From contig WHVY01000001.1 in the NCBI GenBank assembly GCA_022266195.1, forward strand, positions 15,810,001 through 15,874,000: DNA of 64,000 nucleotides, written 5' to 3'. The translations under genes were made by a program, and so were the position numbers. Below the pieces are notes generated by a model. The model was not told where the DNA came from and made no database searches. It was given only the letters and a program-made list of their open reading frames with translations. The stretch is from Tetranychus cinnabarinus. Its lineage: Eukaryota > Arthropoda > Arachnida > Trombidiformes > Tetranychidae. Shown here in pieces: positions 47,501 to 60,341 of this stretch (the first letter of the stretch is position 1; every line of letters starts with the position of its first letter).

Positions 47501-50500
47501 ATCAACTGTTTACACAGGAATCGATTGAGAAAATTGCTGTTGCTTCCAAACTCGGAGCTCGATATCAATTGAAAAATGGACAGTTTCACTTCAATAATCA
47601 TTCCTTGAATATAATTTCATTGCTCATATTACAATTTGTTTATTCAATTGATTAGCAAATTTTAAATTTACTTTTCCAGTTTATTTACAGTTGATCAATT
47701 TTTCCATTCATTTCACCCTTTCCTTTCGAAGTAACGTTTCCATGTTATATCAATTTTAGTACATTTCACCTTCTTGCTGTGGTTTCCATTCACAACTCAT
47801 TGAGCATTTGATTAGCTAAGTTAACAAGTATTGAGCCTGGAAAGCCATGAGATACAATTGAACCCGATTAAATTGAAATACAATCAGAAAATAAAATTGT
47901 TTCTCGATCTTTTTAAATTGATTTCCAATAATGTTCATCTCTAGTTGTAATTGACAATCCAATTAACTTTAATGAACTGCAAACCAATTAGATTGATTAG
48001 ACAAGAAAGTTTCCTTTCAGCTTGCCATTTCCATTTTATTAAACATTCAACATCATTTAATCAACAAGGTTTATGATTGGAAACACGAAGAGTTTTATTG
48101 AACCAAATGTATTCCACTTGCATAGTCAAGTTGATTCTTACTCAGATCATAATTTCAATTTAGATCAGGAATTTACATTTGAACTCTAATCGAACTCAAA
48201 AAGTTGACCAAAGGATCGAAACACTCAATCCAATCATTTGTAATTGTTGAATGCCAACTTGAATTTGACTAGTTTCTGGTTAACCAGGTCTTGTAACCAG
48301 AAAATGTTTAATGTTTAATGCATCTGCAACGCATTTATTTCACATTTTGTTCAAATTTAAGTTAATTCAACAATTTACTTTAATTATTCCAAATGATTTT
48401 TGTTGTTCTTTTTGAATGGACGATTTTGATGAGAAAAATGATCTTTTTTTGGAATAATTTGATTCACTTTTGCTGCGTAGGAACCTTTTGGTAAAACAAA
48501 GTTTCAATTCATCATTGCTTTTAATCAACAAATGACATTTGCGAGTTTAATCTCTTAACAGCTTTGCTAATTCCTTCCAATGCGTGGGTTGAGACAATTG
48601 TGATTGAAAATTGAAAACTTGTAATGTTAATAAAAGGATGGAAAGCAATGATCAAGAAAAGGCTTCGAGGCAAAAATTGAATCAAATTGATTCCGTCTGA
48701 TTAAGTAAAGATGGTTTTAAAATGATACAGTTGACAGCTTAAAATGATACTTTTGTAGGTCAAATCTCTTGATTTAAAAGCTCCAAAATCGCATTGTTAC
48801 ATCAAGTTGAATCATTAGACAACTGGAAATGAATTCAAAGTTACGAAAAGACTTGAAACTTCAAAATGAATTCACATTACCAAGTATTAGTTACTTTATA
48901 GCTATTAATATTCAAATACTTATTTATGAGTTTGATGGGACTAATTGTCGATAGCGATTAATAGCAATTTAAATAGATTGTGTTTGACTAATCATCGTAT
49001 GGAAGTGATGAATAGAAGTAAAAAGTTGAATCAGATTTTAATTGTTCTATCAAAGATAATTGGCTATGAATTTCTAAGAAAATGAAATAAGTGATAATCT
49101 AATTAAATGATGAAGCAAATGGTGATAATTAACGCAATTAGAGCTGATGATCAACCTGAGTTAATGACTGCAATTATAAGCAGAGTATTTGAGCTTTGAT
49201 AATTTACGGTTTAAAAATATAGAAATTTATTCAAACATTGTTGCCCATGATTATCATGCAATTATTTGTAGCTATTATCATGTCTGGGAGTGATTAGTTA
49301 TTGTAAGTTGATGAGACGGAATCAACTGGGAATGTAATTTATAAGGTGAGAAATGTCCATCTTTTTTTCTTGCCGTTGATCACAATATTGAGTCAATATT
49401 ATCAAGATTGATGAGACTTGATGCGTCTGTTTATTGCATTCATCTGTGAAAATGGGTTGAAATGATAATGATAATAATGGTAATTACAATAGTCAAAGTA
49501 GCTTTTTTTGGTTGACTTAATCGCCAAACTTAAGTCAACTTGATAGTTGAACCAGAAAAGGAAAAGTTACCTTAATGATAAACAATGAATTAACACTTGC
49601 TGTATATTGATTTTTCACTTTACATTCAACTTTGACTTTATCATACAATAACTGTTGCCCAAAACCTGTTAACGACATTTATTATTACCTTTTCATTTCC
49701 GATTACATTAAAGTACAGATATTCAGATAATATTCAAGATGTTAATCAGAGGCAAGTCAAGATTGAAACTTGTATGAGCTTAAGAGGAAGTTACATCGAA
49801 AAAAGATAGCATCGTGACTACTCAAAATGCCTGCGAATCGATATGAAGAGCTTAAATCATTGGTCATTTCAACACAGAAACAAGTCAATTTTTCATCGAA
49901 AAAAAATCAAATTTCGAATGATAATTTGGTCAATTCTATCACACTCTTGTGGGTTAACTAGTTTGAGCTGATGAACTTGAGCAAATTGAAGACCATTTGC
50001 ATGAAATTTCTCACATATTTTCAATTAATGCATTTGGTTCGACTACGAATTTCCAGTTTTTACTGAAAATACGTCATGCTTAGACTCTTAGGATTCTTAG
50101 GCTATTATTGGTTTGATAAACAAACTGACAGTGTATTATTAGTAATAATACTTTGCTACTTGTCACTGCTACTAATAGTTGATGCTTATTATTAGTTCAT
50201 CAATACTGGAACCACCTTTTATTGAGTATTTAAAAGCACACACATGAGAGTTACTTGACTACATAAATTACGAGATTGAACGATTAAAGGCAACACCAAC
50301 TCACGAAATATAAAATTTATGGATAGTGATGAAACTAAATGACATGAATTACAATTAATCTTTGACAATAAACGTTGATTACTATTGAATGAAATACGTC
50401 ACAGTTGATTATATCCTACTCTGAATATATTGAACTGCACGATGAAGCCTTTTACCATTTTAAATTACTATTTGTTGCGTTAAACTGTTTACTCCCAGCA

Positions 50501-53500
50501 TTCATTGATAATTCATGATCAGAGTAGCTAATAAATTTTTTATTCTCGGGAAACAGTTTGTTTTATAGCGACTAACGTGTAAAAGGTGAACATCAAAAGA
50601 CAAGTTTAAATTTCCTTTAATTGTTAAGCTGAAATCGTTGTTTCGCATTGTATCATGAGCTCTTTTGGACTAACAACGCTGAGTATTTCATAACGAGTAG
50701 TGATTCATTTATGCGTCAATTACTCGATTAGGGAAGCTTGTAGATTCAGACGAAAAAGGGTCGGAAATCAAACGAACTTAAAATTTTAAATTCCCAAAGA
50801 ATTGATTATAATTTCATTTCCGCTCGAAAATTTGAATAAATCTCTTGAAAATTGAAGCTTCTTGTGCTCCGAGCGAAACAATAAAATTGAACTTTTGAAG
50901 ATTTAAACCTTTATTTATTGGTGTTTAAATTTTCTTAAACACCCGCAAGACTTGAAAATGGGCATCAAATAAAATAAAACGTTCCATTTTTATTCTTTTC
51001 TCCCACGATCACTGACAAACAAACTAAAAATCGAAGCATCGAACTTCTTCATAGAAAGCAATAAAATTTTTTGTACAGTAGACAGAAATTTCATAAGATG
51101 ATAGAGTCCCATCTCATGTTCGAGCTTTGTTCTCCTCAATTCGAAATGGAAAATCCATCATCATCTCAATAAAAAATAATCGACACTATCAGATGTAGCT
51201 GCATAATCGACATTCGTATGAAAATTTTTGTAAATTCTGCGGAGACTGTATGATAGTCAATATGTGTTATCATAAGATGAGACCTCGAGCGAAGTTTCAA
51301 TCGATCCAGTGACTTAGTCTTGTATGGTGGAATTTTGGATAATTACGTCTCACAAGGTCATTTTGAGGCAATCGACACTAGAAATCTTCAGCCCCAGTAA
51401 TTCCAACAATTTTCTTGGTCTCCGAAAATAAAACTGAAGAAGAATATTCAGAGGACAGAGGTTTCTAGCGGCTCCACGATGACTCGATTGATTTGTCGAA
51501 ATGTAAATGATTTGAATTGAACACATTGAACCTCACAAACAAAAATTAATTTGAATTTTCATTTATTGCTCAGTTCATTTTCAATTATTACTTTTTATTG
51601 AAATAAATTATTTTCATTTTCAATTTTCCATGCATACAACTTTAATTGAAATAGATATTATGCAAAACAATTTTATTAAAAAACAGAAAAGAGAATCGCA
51701 AAAAATATAAAACACAATTCATACATTTAATATCATTTCTCCCAATTCTAATAAACCCATAAGTTTCATGAAGCCTCTTTTAATGCTGTGAGCTATTCAA
51801 AAAAGGTTATTTACGAAATCATAGTGATTTCGATTAAAGCGACAGAGTCGAGAAAGTATCCAGACTATTACAAGTACTTTTGATGTTCAAGTTCGTAAGC
51901 CATCCACAAACGCTACATTGATAGCTAAGAGAGTTTTGAAGTTACCCTAAACTAAAGACTGGGACTAATTGGCATATTTCACCAAGAATTTTCTTCAACA
52001 CAGAGATTGGCGATTTTCGATTTCAGAGATATTTCATTTTCTCATCGATTGATAGATCTCATTTAGGTCGCTCTCGATGCATTTCGTCGATTTCTTTGAT
52101 AAATCAATCTAATAATCAACTCTACTCCAACAGTTATTCATATCTTTATAAACAGCAAACTATAACCTGATTAATTATGCAAGAGCGTAATAAGATTAAA
52201 AATATCATAATAAAATTATGGATTTTGTTTTTCGTTTGGAAAACAAAAAAAAGTTTAATTTCCTGTCTAACCTTGAACTTGAACATTATCAAGTTGAATT
52301 TCAAGTGTTTAAAAATTGAAACGGTTAAGGTAATGATTGTAGCGATGAGTATGGTGATGATGAACATGATGGTAATGATGATAATTGGAGTGAAAAGGAA
52401 AAATTTTGACAATTCCATCGAGATTTTTTCTTCTTCTTCTTCACCCAACATGATGATAATGTTAACAAGTTAATCATGTGAATGATGAAAATATCCACGA
52501 ATCTTGATGAATAATGAATTTAGTTTTTTGATCTTTTTTTCTCGTTTTTGTTTATTCAATTGAACAAGTATTAAGTGAGTAAAAAGTGCTTTTACTGTGT
52601 TTTCATGTTATTAATGTTTTGTTTATCTGAATCGACCTGGATTTGAAATGAAATTTTACTCATCAACCTGTTACCATCTCATGGACATGAATATTTACAA
52701 AGGTTGAGTTGAGAGGAAAAACGAGGAAAAAAAAGTTTCAACATGTAACATGGAAGGTAGAAAAAAGAGGAAAATATTTTAGTTCTCAATTTTTCTTGAT
52801 GAAACGAAATGAATTAAGCGTGAAACACCGTCAGAGGAAAAACATTGAGTAAAAAGAAGGTTGAAATTTTACTCTATCAATATCTATTTATTGCTTGCCT
52901 CATGTCAATTGAATAAATCGGAACTTGTTATTGATAGCGATAATCACAATTCAATATAATCATCTCTGCCTTAAAAGCTTTCTGCTTACTTTTTTACCAG
53001 CCAATTGATTACATGTTTACTACTAATGATGAAAATTTCACGGTTCAACTGATGCTCAGCAAACGAATCTAAATCACTCTTTATTCAGGTCGGTAAAATG
53101 TCAGAGTTTAATATTACTGGGCGTTTCAATTGTTTATTAATCATAGTCAGCACATTGAACCATGAATAAAACAAAATATATAAAACTCAAGAAAAGTCTA
53201 ACATGAAAATATGCTGAATCAGCTTTAGGTTCAAGCAAGTCTTATGGCAAAGGAATCGTTGAATATGGCGTTTCAATTTTGCGGCTAAAACGGTAACCTA
53301 GTTACCTTGAAACAATTTGGTCAATCTTGAGCAAACATTGTTGAAGATCAAATTACAATTTTTTGCATTATTCTTGTGACAATTGATTATCCATCCAATG
53401 ACCTTGACTTTTCAAAAGAAATGAACCATTCCATGTGATTTACAAACCTCCAAGTAAATCTGGTCCATTCAATTGACTCAAAATGGCTAAGACTTTTTTT

Positions 53501-56500
53501 GGCATTTTATCGCTTTTTTTCTAGAAAATTTGTATGCTTTTTTTTGCATTCTATCTATCAAGGAATTTATTCTTTCGTATTATCTTGAAACAGAAACATG
53601 TATTTTTATTGCCAACAAGAGCATTATTATATGCAAAACAAATGCAAACCCCATAGAAAAGTATACAAGTTTTTCTAGAAAAAGGGCGCTTAAATCCCGA
53701 AATCGAAAAGAGGGCAAATATTGCTTTTTAACAAGGCCTGGCTACCAATGAAATCTCGATATCGATTTATCAATTCGTGGGTTCAAGAGTATTCCACAGC
53801 CTTTAAAGGTTTCGGTGACTTTAAATGTTGAAATATTTGGTAATGCTAAGTTAGGTCAGGTCAGGTTAGGTTACAGCAAAGTTGTATTACAAACGATATT
53901 TGATACAAAAACACTTTGCTTGTTAATTCTTTAAAAGAGTATCGCATTTTGATTGCAACTTTTAGTTGATTAATTACAGCATTTGTATGACATTTAGTTT
54001 TTGTAACAGTAATTGAATTGTGACGTTTTTACTTTGAATCTATTTAGCTATTTTTTTCTCCTTAGAAGCTAAGAAATGAGAATGAAAATCTTGAGCTGAA
54101 TGAATCAACAATTGTGAATGGAAATAATGAGTATATTCATGGGTATATTCACATGAGAATTGATTAGATGTGGAAGGCAAAGCAAAGGTAAAAAGTAGTA
54201 AGAATCATATTAATAGTAATATGAGTCTGTTCCGAATACATTATGCACTTTCGTACCTAGTGGATAAAAAAGACTTGACTTGCCATTTCACTCCATTTCA
54301 ATGAAGATGCTAGCGGATACTTTCTGACTTTCAAGTAAGAAGGCGGATACTTCAGCAACTGCGTCCAACTAATGATAATAATGTAAGCTAATCAATATTT
54401 ATCATTATTTTTTAAATTACGGATTCCTTTGTTGTTTCTTGATTTAATATTTTCTTATTTAGAGTTGTTTTGAATGTGGTGCTCTCAATCCAGAATGGGT
54501 CAGCGTCACATATGGAATATGGATTTGTTTAGATTGCTCAGGGAAACACCGGGGACTCGGAGTTCATTTAGGTAAAGTCTGGTGAGGTAAACAAACCATA
54601 GATAACCTTGAGTAAATGAATTGTTTTCCTTGTTCCGCAGTTTTGTTCGTTCAATCACTATGGACAAATGGAAGGATATTGAATTGTCTAAGATGAAAGC
54701 TGGTGGTAATAAAAAAGCAAAGGAGTTTCTTTCCAGTCAACCTGATTGGAACCCTTCTATGCCACTGAGTGAAAGATATAACTCAAAAGCTGCTGCTCTG
54801 TATCGTGATAAGGTATGTGTGAAACAAAACTTGAAAATTTCCGATTATTGATACAAATTTATGTCTTTTCATTAGATCGCCACAGAAGTAAAGGTAAAAG
54901 GTAAAAGTTGGTCCATTGAATCTTCAACAGCAAAAGACTATGTTTCGCGAGTCATTCCTAGTTTCTCGTCGAGTTCGGCTTCCAATGCATCTAAAAATAG
55001 CGGAAAACAGTCATCTTGGGATGAAGACGAATGGGCTGCAAGTAGCTACCAAAGGTACTGACCAAAACTAATAAAATCTTTCCAAATTTTCATCTGATTA
55101 ACTACCAGCACAAGCTGCTTGACAATTTCATTTGGATATTCGCTACTTAATTTTATCTTCTATCAACTCATCTATTTTATTCTAAAATTGCATCGATTTT
55201 TTATTATGTTCAACATCCGTAGTTATAATCATGAGAATGTATCTCGTCAGAAATAACAATTTTTTGCAAAAAAGCAATAAGAAAATGCTTCTAACCTGAA
55301 CTTTAGACTTGAGTAAGTATAGTGATTGTTTTATGTTTTGCACACTTATACGAATAATAATCAAAACCTTTTTGTCACTATTCGATAGAAAGTTATTTTG
55401 TCAGTGATCTCCCGCCTAGCCAAGGAGGAAAATATTCCGGGTTTGGTTATAGTTCCCAACCTCCAAGAAGCCAATCTGATTACGGTTGATAAGCAACAAC
55501 GATTGGCTCTAAGGTTGTTAATTATATTTTTACGAAGCTTTTAATTAGATATTAATAACTTTTTTAATCTTTTCAGGTAGCTGATGTTTCCAAAAGAGGA
55601 TGGACAGATTTATCAACTCTTTTCAACCTGAAAGCATCACTCTATAGTGATCCTAATTCTGAGAGCAATGAATATGATTATGGAACTGGAGATCAGGGTG
55701 GAAGCTATCAAGAGGGTTATAAAGAAGATAACTGTGATTATAGAAATGAAGGTGTTGGAAGGAAGGAATCATCAAGTCTCTTATCAACTTCTAAGTCTAC
55801 ACCCAATGTCCAACAACTAAGTAGTAGCAGTAACAATCAATCTACCACCAATTCAACGGCTTCGAAGACAATTAATATCAGCAAGGAAGAGAAAACATTG
55901 ATAAACTTCGGCGAAGGAAGTTCAAATAAGAAAAACTCGAAGAAAACAGAAGAAGATGATTTCTGGGAACTTCTCAATGACAGTCCTAAAGCTTCTAGTA
56001 AAAAGAGTTCAAGAAGAAAGTAATTTACAACTATGAATGTTAACATCACAATTCAAACAAATCCAACAAGAAAAAATGATTTTATTTCAATTCATCGCTT
56101 TAAATTTTTCATCTACATGAAGTTTCATAACTTTCCATCGGGCTAATAGAAAGATTTTTCATTTTGAATTAAGAATATTATGCCACTATTATGGGTCAAA
56201 TCTCAACCTAAGTCTCGCGTTTCGTACCTAGTGGATAAAAAAGACTTGACTTGCCATTCCACTCCATTTCAAGGAAGATGCTGAAGATGGACAAGGTGTT
56301 CAATACAATGGACAAACTAAGGTAAAGATGAATAAAGTGAGCGAAACTATTAACTCTAATCAGAATATGTTGACTTTATTTTGTTTACCCAAACAAACAG
56401 GTAAATCAAGGCTTATCAAGGATGCTTGTTCAACATAGTGATTATAATATTATAATGTAAGAATGGAAAAGAGCAAAGAGACCAAAAAGAATGATTAGAA

Positions 56501-57338
56501 TTGATCATTTAGCTTTCACTCAGTTTTCCTGATATTTGGTTGAAAGTGTCAATCGAAGTTGAGATGAAAAGCGGAAAAAATTTCATTAAAGATACTCCAC
56601 TTTATTGATCTAGCATGACTATCAATTTAGGTTAGTTTATGAATAAAATTAAGAGTCAATTTCTTGATGGAAATGAAATTATCACTTCAAATTCATTTAA
56701 TTGATTTTTTCACTTTCCAAGTAATTCAATTGAAAATTTTTAATAATTTTAGTTTGAAAATGATCAACTCTGTCCATAGTTTGACATTATTTTTAAAAGA
56801 AAATTGCTTTTGAAAAGTTTCCATCACTAAACGTTATCGATAGTGATTCTGGTCAAAATTGCTGAGAAACTATTCAATGGTTGCAACTATTGCCAAGTAA
56901 AACATGAAACTCTTACCGGTAATGGAGAGGTCTAACGATTCCTTTGTAATGAATAAAGGCTAATGCCAAAAGGTGAAGTACTGATGATATTAAAGCGGAA
57001 CATCGGACAATTTCTAGAGCCAGGAAGGGACAAGTGTCAAAGTGAATGTCAAACACAACTGGAAGGTAAGAGTTGAAAACAAATCCAAGTGCATTAAGAA
57101 GGGAGGCAATTGTATCGGTACAGGCAAGGTTAAGTGAGAGTATTAGAACGGGCGACTTCTTATGTGTTCCCATGCGTCCCACAATGATGAGACCAACATT
57201 GAGAGTGACGGAAACGAGACAGGCAAATATCAATGGAGGACAAAGCAATTTGTAAAGTGTAATCTGAGTTTGTCTTTCAGCATCATCTTCACTCTTGATG
57301 GGCTCACTGACGTTACTTGGTACAACACAATAGTTCAT
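38522..57338 (-). CDS. Orphan class A (rhodopsin-like) G protein-coupled receptor
   Basis: Three exons: 57338-56917, 39847-39732 and 39555-38522. Phases match (2 then 1) and give 523 aa with all seven helices. Exon 1 has an N-terminus with a glycosylation site (NVS), TM1 (about 34-56), TM2 (63-88, LNLACTD with the conserved Asp75), Cys103 for the extracellular disulfide, and TM3 (103-131). Exon 2 carries intracellular loop 2 and TM4. Exon 3 has TM5, a long Ser/Thr-rich third intracellular loop (about 175 residues), TM6 with the CWVP motif, and TM7 with DPFIY in place of NPxxY, then a short tail. The DRY motif reads Ile-His-Tyr followed by KGIVRPLHY, unusual and likely to alter G-protein gating. 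The ligand is unknown; amine-like or orphan invertebrate receptors are closest by memory. The first intron spans 17,069 bp. Confidence 0.87.
46504..46930. repeat. Interleaved inverted repeat (A-B / A'-B'), satellite- or fold-back-like
   Basis: Block A (46504-46610) is repeated in reverse complement at 46700-46803, about 80% identical (TAACAGAATCGAGTG versus CACTCGATTCTGTTA at the ends). Block B (about 46611-46696) is repeated in reverse complement at 46803-46900 (shared GAGTCCTGAGGTTATGCC). The order is A, B, A', B' rather than the A, B, B', A' of a simple palindrome. Read on the minus strand the right half is B-A, as if both halves are windows of a tandem (AB)n array meeting at an inversion. 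No coding potential. Confidence 0.8.
53849..53873 (+). repeat. Interstitial TTAGG-like run
   Basis: Four to five units of TTAGG or TCAGG in a row. TTAGG is the ancestral arthropod telomere repeat. Too short to be more than an interstitial trace, such as a repaired break or chance. Confidence 0.5.
54249..54311 (+). repeat. 63-bp direct repeat, left copy
   Basis: Matches 56220-56282 at 61 of 63 positions with no gap. It ends exactly where the open reading frame of the ArfGAP1 relic begins; the TAG at 54311-54313 starts in the repeat's last base. Confidence 0.92.
54312..56023 (+). pseudogene. ArfGAP1 pseudogene (Arf GTPase-activating protein)
   Basis: Exons: up to 54382, 54463-54571, 54641-54812, 54876-55054, 55405-55513 and 55577-56023. 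The ArfGAP zinc finger is intact (C-x2-C-x16-C-x2-C in exon 2, with WVSVTYGIW and the GKHRGLGVHL arginine-finger region), as is VRSITMDKWKDIEL. The C-terminus keeps SKRGWTDLSTLF and a DDFW motif. Defects: no start codon (the frame opens at a stop next to the repeat). The exon 2-3 junction is one base short, so the natural donor GTAAAG frameshifts; only a cryptic GTGAGG donor at 54582 restores frame, at the cost of three extra residues. Exon 5 has lost the membrane-curvature-sensing ALPS segment, leaving TGA TAA (55487-55492) in frame. It lies in the GPCR intron on the opposite strand, between two direct repeats. A functional parent is expected elsewhere. Confidence 0.85.
56220..56282 (+). repeat. 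63-bp direct repeat, right copy
   Basis: Partner of 54249-54311, about 200 bp after the ArfGAP1 stop codon, same orientation, two mismatches. Confidence 0.92.
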
Positions 57339-59561
57339 TTTAAACTTGGAATGACCGTTTCCTGTTCAACATGAACCAGCTATAGTGAAGTAATCAAAGT
57401 TTGAATAGACATTGAAGTTGATCACAAATGAATCAAAGAGTTTCAACTGTCAAGAACGATCCAATAAAGTTTTTACATGAAAATACCATTGATGGGCAAA
57501 AGGAAAGGAAACATTGAAAAAACAATCTGATTCAAGGTTCAAGATGATTCTGGTTGATGCTCAGACAATCAATGATGAAATGGCTAAAATGATTTTCTCA
57601 AAGTGAGCACATCTCTGACTCACCAACTCTACACATTTTTGCCATCATCTTCCTCATCATCATCAACATTTTCGTTGCATTCATTTTACCTTGTTTTTGC
57701 CTCACTTTTCATTCTTACTTATTGTTAACTTTTGCAACGCTTTTGAATTTTATTTTCTTTTTCCATTCATTTCTTTTTTATTTTCCTGCTCATCAATATC
57801 ATCCTTTATTCATGATCAACTTTACATATGAAAATACCTTTTATTCAGAATCAATAGCCATTTAGATTGGAGTCATTGAACAAATAGTCAGCTAACAAGC
57901 AAGAAGTTAGTTTACACTGACAAGGAAAATGTTCAATCTGAAATTAAGTCCATGCATTTTGAATGATATTCATTTACATTGCTTTTCAACAAAAATCACT
58001 TGTTCATATTGGATTAGATTTACAAGTCTATTTTCAATTATCAGTCATTATCAAATTCGCAACCGAACGGAACTTTTCGCAGTTTCTTGAGAAAATTTCA
58101 TTTCTTTCAAGAGCAGAAGTGAATGTCACTGCAAATGCATTTTACTCTCGAGTCAATCATTCCTCCTACAAACTACTACAGTGTATCATGTACTCGTGCA
58201 AAACATGATGAAAAAGTTCGCAGCTTTTGCAAATGAGTTTTGAGAGAAAAAAAAAGTTTTGATTGCTTAGTCATTTCATCTACTCATTAACACTTCAAGT
58301 GTCAATTTAAATGTTATTCATTTGATGAAAAAATGATTGTCTTTGGGCTCAATTAACCTTTTATGACGTTCAAAATGTACATTTTAAAGTATTCAAAAGT
58401 GCATAGACAATGGTTCAAGTACAATTGACGAAAATGGTTAAATCATCATTTCTTTTTGAGTCATACAATTTGCAAGATCATCAATTAGGAAGCAAAGTGA
58501 AATGAAAAAATTGTAATTAATGAGCTTCTTAAATTGCAATTAATTGTTGAAATTATGTTTCAAGTGAATCTTGTTGAGTTTCTGTCGTTGATAAAAGGTC
58601 AATGCTTTTTGTTGTTTTTTCCCATCAAATTATTCCTCAAGTTTTTTGGTTCATTTTATTCATGTTTTCACTCAAATTTCAATTTCAAAGTTCATCATTT
58701 ACTTTTGATTCTTAATGCATCTTGGAATTTGTTTTCAATCCTTTTGCCAACACTTTATTGAACCATGTCGAGATTCAAGTTAATAAATGTATCTTCTTCC
58801 ATCACATGGAATATTTATTAATGAATGAAATTTTGAGGCAAATTTTCTTCTTTTGCATTCCGATTGTTTCTTCTGTCTAAACTGTCATGATGAACAAGTG
58901 TTTTAATCCTGAAAAAGATTATGCAAATAGTGTTTCATGAAAAATAGTTTTCAATTTCATTCATTAGTTCAAGTTTTTACTTTTCTTTTGTTTGTTTTGT
59001 TCCATCAAATACTTGAAAATGAATGAAAAAGAAACAAAAATATGAATTCATTTCTAGTCTGGAAAAGGTGTACCCAATGTTAATGGTCCAATGATTTGAA
59101 AGATGAGATTTTATAAAAATCTATTTGAATCAATTTTGTGCGAAACATGGAAATTTTTGCTCAAAATGAATTATGTCTTGTTTGATGAACCTCGATCAAA
59201 TTGTTGTAAAGGTGAAAAGTTTATTTTTGTAAACAGAAACTGATTCAAGGTGAAGCATCAAATGTTTGACACAAAATATCAGACAGTCTTAAGTTTACCA
59301 GTTGGATTACCTTACCTTTATGAAAAGCAATTAGAGCTACTTAGAATCATTTGTTAAATGCTTTCAATTTAAGTTTTTATCAGTAATGAAATTTTCAAAC
59401 GCAATTTTCGCACAAAACTTTTTTACTAACTCAATACGTCAAGTCGTTTTCAAACAAGATGAAAGTTACTTTTGTTGAAATGACTAGCAAATGCTGACAT
59501 CTATTGCTTCGATTTCAAACCTTTCTTTCGAAATTATTTTAGTTGAATCTTTAAATGGATT
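57339..59561. other. Upstream region of the GPCR gene, no gene seen
   Basis: AT-rich and non-coding. It should include the GPCR promoter. Open frames at 57963-58208 and 58534-58761 have no supporting features. Confidence 0.55.
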
Positions 59562-59954
59562 TAGTGATGTTCGATATGAGTATTTTTTATAAATCGATAT
59601 TTTTGATATTGAGGGCTTTAATATCGATATATCAAAAAATATCAAAAAAACTGTTTTACACTGAAATTTGACTTATTTGATTTGCTGAAATGTTTTTGTC
59701 ACGCAGAGTTGCAAAGTCACATATTTGTAGCCTTAATTCAACCATCAATTCAACATTTTTAGCTGTAAACCACAAATATTTATAAGACGAGAAAGATTGT
59801 TCATGAAAAATTGGACGCATTCATGTCCAAAGGTGCAGCTTTAACCATTTTTTCAATGTTTTTATATCGATACCATATCGTAACTCATATTGATATTTTC
59901 TTGTGAAAAAATATCGATATATATCGGTTGTTTCGATATATAAGCACATCACTA
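59562..59954. mobile_element. hAT-type MITE (non-autonomous DNA transposon), 393 bp
   Basis: Terminal inverted repeats TAGTGATGT...ACATCACTA, matching the hAT end consensus YARNG. It is flanked by a perfect 8-bp target-site duplication AATGGATT (59554-59561 and 59955-59962), the size made by hAT transposases. The interior is AT-rich with many subterminal CGATAT motifs and has no transposase. An intact duplication implies a fairly recent insertion. Confidence 0.88.
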
Positions 59955-60148
59955 AATGGATTTCAGATTCAAACAAAATCTTTAAAGCTAACCTTTTGAT
60001 TGTCATGCCAATGTTCAGGACAATGTTAAGATTTCACTTTAGCACTAATCATTTTCAAATCTGCTATTAAAGCAGACATTTTCAATCACATTTGAAAGTA
60101 AGACTGTTCTACGTACTCTTCCAGGCAGAAGCATGCAGTATCGATATA

Positions 60149-60341
60149 AAGGGTGTAACAAGTTATAGCTTGCAAATGAAGGAGATGACCAGAAAATTTA
60201 ACTAGCCGTTATCTTTGAATTTGATGATGTCGATGAAGATGCTATGATGATAGTTCATTTCTATATTCAAATTTAAAGATAACGTAGATTGAATTTTCTT
60301 GTTACCTCCTTCATTTGCAAGCTATAACTTGTTACACCCTT
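60149..60341. mobile_element. Palindromic MITE, 193 bp, TA-flanked
   Basis: Two arms of about 80 bp are inverted copies of each other (AAGGGTGTAACAAGTTATAG at the left; its reverse complement at 60322-60341), nearly perfect over the outer 45 bp. The loop is about 30 bp. TA dinucleotides flank both ends (60147-60148 and 60342-60343), as for Tc1/mariner-type insertions. No coding capacity. Transcripts would fold into a long hairpin. Confidence 0.8.

Larger units (their letters stand above)
39848..56916 (-). other. First intron of the GPCR gene (17 kb)
   Basis: Bounded by a GTAAGA donor at 56916 and a TTGTTTCAG acceptor at 39848. Apart from the inverted repeat at 46504-46930, the TTAGG-like run and the ArfGAP1 relic, it holds AT-rich sequence with no gene I can support. 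Open frames at 41991-42233, 44808-44996, 45396-45581, 52146-52473 and 53530-53751 look random or low complexity. Confidence 0.75.

Noticed and set aside
52146..52473. Overlapping frames rich in Met and Ile
   Set aside because: Made by ATGATG/ATAATG-type low-complexity DNA.
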